Shown here one piece after another: positions 1-5,669 of a stretch of 8,328 nt of DNA. The DNA lies in NCBI RefSeq assembly GCF_041685465.1, contig NZ_JAWLFS010000133.1:1-8328 (forward strand), given 5' to 3'. The notes below the pieces were generated by a model, which saw only the letters and a program-made list of their open reading frames with translations, had not been told where the DNA came from and made no database searches. The stretch is from Rhodosalinus sp041685465. GTDB lineage: Bacteria; Pseudomonadota; Alphaproteobacteria; Rhodobacterales; Rhodobacteraceae. The translations under genes were made by a program, and so were the position numbers. Every line of letters starts with the position of its first letter. Position 1 is the first letter of the stretch.

Positions 1-1119
1 CTCCAGCATCAGCTTGTTGGCCGCGCTCGCCTGCTTGAGGTTGGCGAAGTGGCTGCCCTGAAGCCGCTTCTGGTGGCTCCACATGTGGCGCACGTCGAAG
101 GTGCAGTTGTAGCCGGTGGTGCCGGCGCAGATCACCACCATGCCGCCGCGCTTGACCACGAAGGTCGAGACCGGGAAGGTCGCCTCGCCCGGGTGCTCGA
201 AGACCATGTCGACGTTCACGCCCTTGCCGGTCGTCTCCCAGATCGCCTTGCCGAAGCGGCGCACCTCGGCGAACCATTCCTTGTACTCGGGCGTGTTGAC
301 CTCGGGCAGACGGCCCCAGCAGTCGAAGTCCTTGCGGTTGATGACGCCCTTCGCGCCGAGGCCCATGACGAAGTCGCGCTTGTCCTCGTCCGAGATCACG
401 CCGATGGCGTTGGCGCCGGCGGTGTTGATCAGCTGGATCGCGAAGGAGCCGAGGCCGCCCGAGGCGCCCCAGACCAGCACGTTCTGCCCGGGCTTCAGTT
501 CATGCGGCTCGTGTCCGAAGAGCATGCGGTAGGCGGTGGCCAGCGTCAGCGTGTAGCAGCCCGACTCCTCCCAGGTCAGGTGCTTCGGCCGCGGCATGAG
601 CTGCTGCGCCTGAACCCGGGTGAACTGCGCGAAGGAGCCGTCGGGGCTCTCGTAGCCCCAGATGCGCTGGCTGGGCGAGAGCATCGGGTCGCCGCCGTTG
701 CATTCCTCGTCGTCGCCGTCGTCCTGATTGCAATGGACCACCACCTCGTCGCCCACCTTCCAGCGGGTGACCTTGTCGCCCACCTTCCAGACGATGCCGG
801 TCGCATCCGAGCCGATGATGGCATAGGGCGCCTTGTGGCCGCGGAACACGCTCGCCGGCTGGCCGAGACAGGCCCAGACGCCATTGTAGTTGACGCCGGC
901 GGCCATCACGAGAACGAGCACCTCCTGGCTGTCGATCTCGGGCGTGTCCACGACCTCCTTCTGCAGCGCCTGGTCCGGGTCGCCGTGGCGCTCCTCGCGC
1001 AGGACCCAGGCGTGCATCTTGGGCGGGACGTAGCCGAGGGGCGGCATTTCGCCCATCTCGTAGAGGTCCTTTTCCGGCGCCTCGTAGGGGGCGATGCCGG
1101 TATCGGAATCAAGAGCCAT
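1..1119 (-). CDS. ccr: Crotonyl-CoA carboxylase/reductase, C-terminus cut by window edge
   Basis: Cytosolic enzyme that reductively carboxylates crotonyl-CoA with NADPH and CO2 to (2S)-ethylmalonyl-CoA, the signature step of the ethylmalonyl-CoA pathway for acetyl-CoA assimilation. The 373 visible codons start MALDSDTGIAPYEAPEKDLY and form a medium-chain dehydrogenase/reductase fold. The GroES-like part includes the Asn77-Tyr-Asn79 loop. The nucleotide-binding glycine motif GASGGLG is at about residues 218-224. A Ccr-type stretch RHMWSHQKRL...GSHFANL closes the visible part. His357 in GSHFAN probably corresponds to the CO2-binding histidine described for Ccr enzymes (alignment by eye). Around 55 C-terminal residues are missing, judging from the usual length of about 430. 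The ATG at 1119 is preceded by a GGGAGG ribosome site, which fixes the start. Co-location with ecm supports a Ccr rather than a simple quinone reductase. Very confident. Confidence 0.96.
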   Translation of the reverse strand, partial: MALDSDTGIAPYEAPEKDLYEMGEMPPLGYVPPKMHAWVLREERHGDPDQALQKEVVDTPEIDSQEVLVLVMAAGVNYNGVWACLGQPASVFRGHKAPYAIIGSDATGIVWKVGDKVTRWKVGDEVVVHCNQDDGDDEECNGGDPMLSPSQRIWGYESPDGSFAQFTRVQAQQLMPRPKHLTWEESGCYTLTLATAYRMLFGHEPHELKPGQNVLVWGASGGLGSFAIQLINTAGANAIGVISDEDKRDFVMGLGAKGVINRKDFDCWGRLPEVNTPEYKEWFAEVRRFGKAIWETTGKGVNVDMVFEHPGEATFPVSTFVVKRGGMVVICAGTTGYNCTFDVRHMWSHQKRLQGSHFANLKQASAANKLMLE

Positions 1120-1176
1120 GGGAGACCTCCCTCGCAAATTCCCGCGCCGCGCCGCAGAGTCGCAGCCGGCGGACCG

Positions 1177-1205
1177 GGCTTAGCGAGCACCACGCAACAT
1201 TGCAA
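1177..1205 (-). promoter_or_regulatory. Candidate ccr promoter
   Basis: On the minus strand a -35-like TTGCAA (1205-1200) and a weak -10-like TAAGCC (1182-1177) are separated by 17 bases. Transcription would start near 1170, giving a leader of about 50 bases before the ccr ATG. The -10 matches consensus poorly, so this is a tentative call by eye. The spacer contains the decamer also found upstream of ecm. Confidence 0.3.
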
Positions 1206-1206
1206 C
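1192..1206. promoter_or_regulatory. Putative regulator site upstream of ccr
   Basis: The plus strand reads ACGCAACATTGCAAC. It holds the decamer ACGCAACATT, present again at 2711-2720 upstream of ecm, and a short palindrome GCAA-CA-TTGC. It lies across the -35 and spacer of the candidate ccr promoter, so a bound protein could block or modulate polymerase. The TTGCAA-containing core resembles sites reported for short-chain acyl-CoA regulators (ScfR family: RamB, PccR), but the match is loose and the link is inference. Confidence 0.35.
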
Positions 1207-1254
1207 CGCCCACGCGAGGGCAGCGAAACTTTATGACCGAGCGCGCGCAGAAAA

Positions 1255-2601
1255 TCATTGCGCAACCGCAGCATTCGGCAGCAGGCGATGCGCGAGCGAG
1301 CGCGCGTAGAACGCCAGAAGCGGCTCCTGCCCCGGAACAGCGGCGAGGCGCCCGTCCGTTTCGGCCACGATCCGCCGCGCGGTGAGCTGGTCGAGCGCCT
1401 GATCGAGCGCCTCGTCCGCGGCCGCGTCGTCTGCCCAGCCCGCGGCAAGGGCGCGCACGCGCAGTCCGAGCTCGCCGCGCGGGAGCGGTCCGTCGCAGAG
1501 CATGACCTGCGCGACCAGCGGCACGGGAACCGCCGGCACCGCCGCGCCGATCCGGGCCATCAGCGTCTCCCCGAGTGCCTCGGCGCCGGCCCCGCCCGCG
1601 GCGCGGAACCCGGCGAGCGAAAGCGGCTCTCCGAAGCGCACCGCCGCCTCGCCGAACCGGCGGTGGCGCCCCCGCGCCTTCAGCCAGAGCTGACGCGCCA
1701 CGAAGGCCGCGATCACGCCGGGCCGCGCGCGGAAACGGCGCGTGCCGGTGTCGGCGGCCGAGACGAGAAGCCGGTCCTCGAGCACACGATCGTAGTTCAG
1801 CCCGACCGGCACGAAGACCACGTCACGATCGCCGGTGTCGGCATCGGCGATGTATTTCAGAAGGCCCACCTTGGCCCGGCGCAGTCCGCCGGTCAGGCTC
1901 AGCCCGCCCTCCGGGTAGATCGCCTGCGTCACGCCGCCTTCGGTGGCGAGGCGGACATAGCGAGCCAGAACGCGGCGATAGAGCCTGTCACCCTCGCGCC
2001 GCCGGATGAAGTACCCCCCGAGCGCCCGGATCAGCCGCGAGACCGGCCAGACGCGCGCCCACTCCCCCACCGCGTAGGCCAGCGGGGAGGTGCCGGCGAC
2101 GATATGCGTCAGCAGGACATAGTCCATGTTGCTGCGGTGGTTCATCACGAAGACCACCGTCGCCTCGGGATCGATCCCGGCGGTCACCTCGGCACGCTCC
2201 ACCCGCACGGCGTAAAGCGTGCCCGAGACCCACCGCGCGAGCCGGATGGCGAGGCCGAAGTAGAGCGAGGCGGAGAAGGCCGGCACGATCTCGCGTGCGT
2301 AGCGCCGCGCGCGTTCGAAGGCGACATTCTCCGGCACGCCCTCCGTCTCGGCCGTGTCGACGACCGCACGGCTCACCTCCGGGTCGTAGATCAGCCGCTG
2401 GATCGTGTCGTGGCGCTCGGCGAGCTTGAAGGGCCGGATCGGCCACTCCAGACGATCGTTGAGTCGGGCGACGGCCCGCTCCAGCCGTCGGCGGAAGAAC
2501 CAGCGCACCGAGGGAAACAGGAAATGCGACGCGAAGGTGACCCCCGCGAAAGCGAGGATCAGCAGAAAGAGCCACGTCGGCAGAGTGACCGAACCCGTCA
2601 T
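1255..2601 (-). CDS. PlsB-like glycerophospholipid acyltransferase
   Basis: Probable membrane acyltransferase that moves a fatty acyl group onto a glycerol-phosphate type acceptor in phospholipid synthesis. From the ATG at 2601 the product is 448 residues. One hydrophobic helix lies near residues 8-29 (WLFLLILAFAGVTFASHFLF). The acyltransferase signature follows: motif I NHRSNMD with the catalytic pair His155/Asp160, motif II GGYFIRR (195-201), motif III YPEGGLSLTG (229-238) and motif IV VPVGLNYDR (264-272). Spacing and motif II resemble PlsB glycerol-3-phosphate acyltransferase more than PlsC, but the protein is far shorter than the roughly 800-residue enterobacterial PlsB. Motif III is odd: the usual G-R-S-R is G-L-S-L, losing arginines linked to acceptor phosphate binding. 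A GTG at 2658 would add 19 residues rich in R/S/A; I prefer the ATG because it sits just before the membrane helix, although neither has a good ribosome site. It lies between ccr and ecm and is divergent from ecm. Confidence 0.85.
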   Translation of the reverse strand: MTGSVTLPTWLFLLILAFAGVTFASHFLFPSVRWFFRRRLERAVARLNDRLEWPIRPFKLAERHDTIQRLIYDPEVSRAVVDTAETEGVPENVAFERARRYAREIVPAFSASLYFGLAIRLARWVSGTLYAVRVERAEVTAGIDPEATVVFVMNHRSNMDYVLLTHIVAGTSPLAYAVGEWARVWPVSRLIRALGGYFIRRREGDRLYRRVLARYVRLATEGGVTQAIYPEGGLSLTGGLRRAKVGLLKYIADADTGDRDVVFVPVGLNYDRVLEDRLLVSAADTGTRRFRARPGVIAAFVARQLWLKARGRHRRFGEAAVRFGEPLSLAGFRAAGGAGAEALGETLMARIGAAVPAVPVPLVAQVMLCDGPLPRGELGLRVRALAAGWADDAAADEALDQALDQLTARRIVAETDGRLAAVPGQEPLLAFYARSLAHRLLPNAAVAQ

Positions 2602-2610
2602 GGCCGGACT

Positions 2611-2618
2611 GTTGCAAT
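2611..2618. promoter_or_regulatory. GTTGCAAT octamer in the acyltransferase/ecm divergent region
   Basis: GTTGCAAT here is the same octamer as that on the minus strand at 1206-1199 upstream of ccr. It lies about ten bases upstream of the acyltransferase ATG, where a bound protein could interfere with its expression. The core TTGCAA also occurs once inside the ccr coding region (near 728), so the site alone proves little. Confidence 0.2.
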
Positions 2619-2674
2619 CGCTCGCGGCGCGGGCAAGGGAAAGCCGCACCCCCGGCACGCCGCGATGCAGCGAA

Positions 2675-2703
2675 TTGACCGGGCAGATCGTTTCAAGTAG
2701 ATG
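2675..2703 (+). promoter_or_regulatory. Candidate ecm promoter
   Basis: TTGACC (2675-2680) and TAGATG (2698-2703) are separated by exactly 17 bases, a reasonable sigma70-type arrangement. The predicted start point is near 2710, about 40 bases before the ecm ATG. The decamer ACGCAACATT (2711-2720) would then cover the first transcribed bases, a classic repressor position. Called by eye. Confidence 0.45.
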
Positions 2704-2710
2704 CCGGACA

Positions 2711-2720
2711 ACGCAACATT
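2711..2720. promoter_or_regulatory. Putative regulator site upstream of ecm
   Basis: ACGCAACATT, identical to 1192-1201 upstream of ccr. Here it is followed by CTTGC, giving a GCAA...TTGC inverted pair with a 5-base spacer, against 2 bases upstream of ccr. It lies at the expected transcription start of ecm. The shared position next to two genes of the same pathway suggests a common regulator; which one is unknown. Confidence 0.35.
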
Positions 2721-2750
2721 CTTGCCCAACCCCAGAGCGAGGCCCGAGAG

Positions 2751-4718
2751 ATGACCGAGAAGACGAAGGACCGCCCCTGGCTCATGCGGACATATGCGGG
2801 CCATTCGACGGCCGAAGCGTCGAACGCCCTCTACCGGAAGAACCTGGCCAAAGGGCAGACCGGGCTTTCCGTGGCCTTCGACCTGCCGACCCAGACCGGC
2901 TACGACAGCGACCACGTCCTCGCCCGCGGCGAGGTCGGCAAGGTGGGCGTGCCGATCGCCCATCTCGACGACATGCGGACGCTCTTCGCCGACATTCCGC
3001 TCGACCAGATGAACACCTCGATGACGATCAACGCGACGGCGCCCTGGCTGCTCGCGCTCTATATTGCCGTCGCGGAAGAACAGGGGGCCGACACCTCCAA
3101 ATTGCAGGGGACGGTGCAGAACGACATCATCAAGGAATACCTCTCGCGGGGCACATACATGTGCCCGCCGAAACCCTCGCTGCGGCTCATCACCGACGTC
3201 GCGGCCTACTGCTACCGCGAGATTCCGAAATGGAATCCGATGAACGTCTGCTCCTACCACCTGCAGGAGGCCGGCGCGACGCCCGAGCAGGAGCTCGCCT
3301 TCGCCCTGGCCACGGCGACGGCGGTGCTCGACGATCTGCGCGGCAAGGTGCCGGAGGAGGATTTCCCCGTCCTCGTCGGGCGCATTTCCTTCTTCGTGAA
3401 CGCGGGCATCCGCTTCGTCACCGAACTCTGCAAGATGCGCGCCTTCACCGAGCTCTGGGACGAGATCTGCCGGGAACGTTACGGCGTCGAGGACCCGAAA
3501 CTGCGGCGTTTCCGCTACGGCGTGCAGGTCAACTCGCTCGGCCTGACCGAGCAGCAGCCCGAGAACAACGTCTACCGCATCCTGATCGAGATGCTCGCCG
3601 TGACGCTTTCGAAGAACGCGCGCGCGCGGGCGGTGCAATTGCCCGCCTGGAACGAGGCGCTGGGCCTGCCCCGCCCCTGGGACCAGCAGTGGTCGCTCCG
3701 GATGCAGCAGATTCTCGCCTATGAGACCGATCTCCTCGAATACGGGGATCTCTTCGACGGCAATCCGGCCGTCGACGCCAAGGTGTCCGAACTCAAGGAC
3801 GGCGCGCGCCACGAACTCGCCACCATCGACACGATGGGCGGCGCCGTCTCCGCGATCGAGCACATGAAGGCGCGCCTCGTGGACAGCAACGCCGAGCGCG
3901 TGGGCCGCATCGAGCGCGGCGAGACGGTCGTCGTGGGCGTCAACAAGTGGACCGAGGCCGAGCCCTCGCCGCTGATGGGCGAGGACGGCGGCATCATGGT
4001 CGTCGACGAGGCCGTCGAGCAGGACCAGATCGACCGGCTGAACGCCTGGCGCGCGGCGCGCGACGCCGACGCCGTCGCGGCTGCGCTGAAAGACCTGCGC
4101 GCGGCGGCCGCCGACGGGCGCAACATCATGCCGCCCTCCATCGCCGCCGCGAAGGCCGGCGTGACCACCGGCGAATGGGCCGCCGAGATGCGCGCGGTCT
4201 TCGGCGAGTACCGCGCGCCGACCGGCGTCTCCTCGAGCCCCTCGAACCGCACCGAGGGGCTCGAGCCGATCCGCGACGCGGTCGACGCGGCGAGCGACCG
4301 CCTCGGGCGGCGCCTGCGCTTCATGATCGGCAAGCCGGGGCTCGACGGGCATTCCAACGGCGCCGAACAGATCGCCTTCCGTGCCCGCGATTGCGGCATG
4401 GAAATCGATTACGCCGGCATTCGCCTGACCCCCGAGGAAATCGTGCGCGCCGCCCACGAAGAGCGCCCGCATGTCATCGGCCTTTCGATTCTTTCGGGAA
4501 GTCATATTCCGTTGGTTGAAGACGTCCTGCGCCGGATGCGCGCCGAAGGCATCGAGGACATCCCCGTGATCGTGGGCGGGATCATTCCCGAAGAGGACTC
4601 CCGCCGTCTTCGCGCGATGGGCGTGGCCCGCGTCTATACGCCCAAGGATTTCGAGCTCAACACGATCATGATGGACGTGATCGAGCTCGCCGATCCCGGT
4701 GCCGTGGCCGCGCAATAG
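2751..4718 (+). CDS. ecm: Ethylmalonyl-CoA mutase, adenosylcobalamin-dependent
   Basis: Radical B12 mutase that converts (2R)-ethylmalonyl-CoA to (2S)-methylsuccinyl-CoA in the ethylmalonyl-CoA pathway; also named meaA. The 655-residue product has an N-terminal substrate-binding barrel (TYAGHST at 14-20, DLPTQTGYDSDH at 44-55) and a C-terminal cobalamin-binding domain from about residue 525. That domain carries the base-off ligand motif Asp532-x-His534-x-x-Gly537, the Ser579-x-Leu581 motif and Gly609-Gly610. Methylmalonyl-CoA mutases usually read PTHRGYDSDN in the barrel and are longer (about 700 residues); the TQTGYDSDH variant, the shorter length and the neighbouring ccr favour ethylmalonyl-CoA mutase. 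A purine-rich GAGCGAGG ends about nine bases before the ATG and supports this start. Codons near 4480-4525 are unusually AT-rich for this gene. Very confident in the mutase family, confident in the ethylmalonyl specificity. Confidence 0.95.
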   Translation: MTEKTKDRPWLMRTYAGHSTAEASNALYRKNLAKGQTGLSVAFDLPTQTGYDSDHVLARGEVGKVGVPIAHLDDMRTLFADIPLDQMNTSMTINATAPWLLALYIAVAEEQGADTSKLQGTVQNDIIKEYLSRGTYMCPPKPSLRLITDVAAYCYREIPKWNPMNVCSYHLQEAGATPEQELAFALATATAVLDDLRGKVPEEDFPVLVGRISFFVNAGIRFVTELCKMRAFTELWDEICRERYGVEDPKLRRFRYGVQVNSLGLTEQQPENNVYRILIEMLAVTLSKNARARAVQLPAWNEALGLPRPWDQQWSLRMQQILAYETDLLEYGDLFDGNPAVDAKVSELKDGARHELATIDTMGGAVSAIEHMKARLVDSNAERVGRIERGETVVVGVNKWTEAEPSPLMGEDGGIMVVDEAVEQDQIDRLNAWRAARDADAVAAALKDLRAAAADGRNIMPPSIAAAKAGVTTGEWAAEMRAVFGEYRAPTGVSSSPSNRTEGLEPIRDAVDAASDRLGRRLRFMIGKPGLDGHSNGAEQIAFRARDCGMEIDYAGIRLTPEEIVRAAHEERPHVIGLSILSGSHIPLVEDVLRRMRAEGIEDIPVIVGGIIPEEDSRRLRAMGVARVYTPKDFELNTIMMDVIELADPGAVAAQ

Positions 4719-4737
4719 GCCCACCCCGCACCGGAAC

Positions 4738-4760
4738 GCCTGCGCGACTATCGCGCGGGC
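4738..4760 (+). terminator. Hairpin downstream of ecm
   Basis: A 10-base-pair stem (GCCTGCGCGA / TCGCGCGGGC, one G-T wobble) with a 3-base CTA loop, 19 bases after the ecm stop. Position and strength fit a transcription terminator, but no U-run follows, as is common in high-GC alphaproteobacteria. It may instead act as a 3' stabilising structure. Confidence 0.5.
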
Positions 4761-4780
4761 CGCGTCCCTCGGCGCTTGAC

Positions 4781-4809
4781 CGCTCGAAATTCTCCTCGAA
4801 TTTCAAGCG
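4781..4809. promoter_or_regulatory. Inverted repeat in the leader of the H-NS-like gene
   Basis: CGCTCGAAATTC and GAATTTCAAGCG form 12-base arms around a TCCTC spacer with one mismatched pair; the inner GAAATTC/GAATTTC is perfect. It lies 84 bases upstream of the hns-like ATG in a locally AT-rich stretch and follows a TTGACC hexamer (4776-4781). It could be an operator for the downstream operon, an autoregulatory H-NS target, or a second terminator of ecm. No U-run follows, which slightly favours an operator. Confidence 0.35.
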
Positions 4810-4892
4810 GCACTTGAACTTTGCGAAAAATAAGCACAAGAGTCGGACCCACAGAAAACCACTGCACGTTATGGTCGCAGAAAGGGAGAACA

Positions 4893-5201
4893 ATGAAACC
4901 CGACCTTGAAAACATGTCCCGCGAGGAATTGCTCGAGCTGCGCACCGCAGTCGATCGCGCGCTCGAAAGCTGGGAAGCGCGACGCAAGGCCGAAGCGCTG
5001 AAGGCGGCCGAGGATGTGGCGCGCAACTACGGCTTCTCCCTGCAGGAGCTGAAAGAGGTGGGCGGCAAGCGTACGAAAGGCGTCCCGCGTTACCGCAATC
5101 CGAACAACCCCAACCAGACCTGGACCGGCAAGGGCCGCAAGCCCGGCTGGGTGATCGAGGCGCTCGAGGCCGGCACGCCGCTCGAGAAACTCGAGATCTG
5201 A
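4893..5201 (+). CDS. H-NS family nucleoid protein, HvrA type
   Basis: Small DNA-binding nucleoid-associated regulator of 102 residues. The N-terminal half (about 5-45, DLENMSREELLELRTAVDRA onward) is a charged, leucine-heptad helix expected to form the oligomerising coiled coil. The C-terminal domain carries the H-NS DNA-binding signature: YRNPNNPNQ at 67-75 then TWTGKGRKPGW at 76-86, where Lys80-Gly81-Arg82 takes the place of the Q-G-R minor-groove hook of enterobacterial H-NS. Length and motif match the HvrA/Spb group of Rhodobacter, which affects photosynthesis and nitrogen-fixation genes; the target here cannot be told. The ATG at 4893 follows an AAGGGAGAA ribosome site. An upstream in-frame ATG at 4821 adds an unconserved-looking stretch and overlaps the leader. 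Nine bases separate its stop from the acylphosphatase start, so the two are probably cotranscribed. Confidence 0.92.
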   Translation: MKPDLENMSREELLELRTAVDRALESWEARRKAEALKAAEDVARNYGFSLQELKEVGGKRTKGVPRYRNPNNPNQTWTGKGRKPGWVIEALEAGTPLEKLEI

Positions 5202-5210
5202 AGTCCCGCG

Positions 5211-5489
5211 ATGGCGGAGACCGCGCGAAGGGTCCGGGTGACCGGCCGGGTGCAGGGCGTCTCCTTCCGCGCCTGGACAGAGTCCGAGGCGGAGGCGCTT
5301 GGCGTCTCCGGCTGGGTCCGCAACGCTGACGACGGCAGCGTGGAGGCCCATCTTCAGGGCCCCGCCGACGCCGTCGAGGAGATGCTGCGCCGGCTGCACG
5401 AGGGCCCCGCGGCGGCGCGTGTCGCCGAGGTTCAGCCGGAGCAGGCGCAGATCGACACGGGGCTCACCGGTTTCACCATCCGGCGCTGA
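5211..5489 (+). CDS. acyP: Acylphosphatase
   Basis: Small cytosolic hydrolase that cleaves the carboxyl-phosphate bond of acyl phosphates such as acetyl phosphate and carbamoyl phosphate. The product is 92 residues, the normal family size. The phosphate-binding loop GRVQGVSFR (residues 12-20) ends in the catalytic Arg20, and the second signature GWVRNADDGSVEA (34-46) supplies the catalytic Asn38. The typical alpha/beta sandwich pattern continues to GFTIRR at the C-terminus. It starts nine bases after the H-NS-like gene with no clear ribosome site of its own, suggesting translational coupling. No functional link between the two products is evident from the sequence. It is convergent with the DUF1989 gene. 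Confidence 0.95.
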   Translation: MAETARRVRVTGRVQGVSFRAWTESEAEALGVSGWVRNADDGSVEAHLQGPADAVEEMLRRLHEGPAAARVAEVQPEQAQIDTGLTGFTIRR

Positions 5490-5512
5490 GCCTCCATCGA
5501 CCGGCCCCGCCC

Positions 5513-5546
5513 CCGCGATCACTGCCACGGCAGGCAGGGATCGCGG
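5513..5546. terminator. Strong hairpin between convergent genes
   Basis: CCGCGATC-A-CTGCC pairs with GGCAG-G-GATCGCGG: 13 base pairs plus one A-G mismatch around an ACGGCA loop. It lies 23 bases past the acylphosphatase stop and before the end of the opposing DUF1989 gene, so it could end transcription from both sides. No U-run is present on either strand. Confidence 0.5.
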
Positions 5547-5583
5547 AGGCAGCGGCTGGATGGGCAGACGACAGCGGTATGCC

Positions 5584-5599
5584 CGGCCCGCACGGGCCG
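5584..5599. terminator. Second hairpin in the convergent intergenic region
   Basis: CGGCCCG and CGGGCCG are perfect arms around a two-base CA centre (in practice a 4-base loop). It lies about 70 bases beyond the stop of the minus-strand DUF1989 gene. It may contribute to termination of that gene, but GC-rich palindromes arise easily in this composition. Confidence 0.25.
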
Positions 5600-5669
5600 C
5601 GTGAGACGGTCTGCAAGGCGCGGCCGGCAGGCTTCCCTACCCACGTCAGCCAAGGGGCCGGCCCGGCGC

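Noticed and set aside
49..1236. 395-residue open frame on the plus strand opposite ccr
   Set aside because: Antisense shadow of ccr; low-complexity His/Ala/Val-rich product with no recognisable domain.
2602..2658. GTG start at 2658 for the acyltransferase
   Set aside because: Would add 19 residues lacking a recognisable signal before the membrane helix; the ATG at 2601 fits better, though the choice is not certain.
1258..2700. 480-residue open frame on the plus strand opposite the acyltransferase
   Set aside because: Arg/His/Pro-rich antisense shadow; the minus-strand product has all four acyltransferase motifs.
2598..4724. 708-residue open frame on the minus strand opposite ecm
   Set aside because: It exactly mirrors the ecm gene and its composition (rich in H, R, D, V, A, G) is typical of an antisense GC-bias frame; it also overlaps the ecm promoter region. 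Ecm itself is unmistakable.
4821..4892. Upstream ATG start for the H-NS-like protein
   Set aside because: The added stretch is unlike family N-termini and lacks a ribosome site, while the ATG at 4893 has AAGGGAGAA just upstream.
5621..5668. GGCCGGC / GCCGGCC pair as a long-range stem downstream of the DUF1989 gene
   Set aside because: Each half is nearly self-palindromic and the loop would be about 30 bases; expected by chance in such GC-rich DNA.
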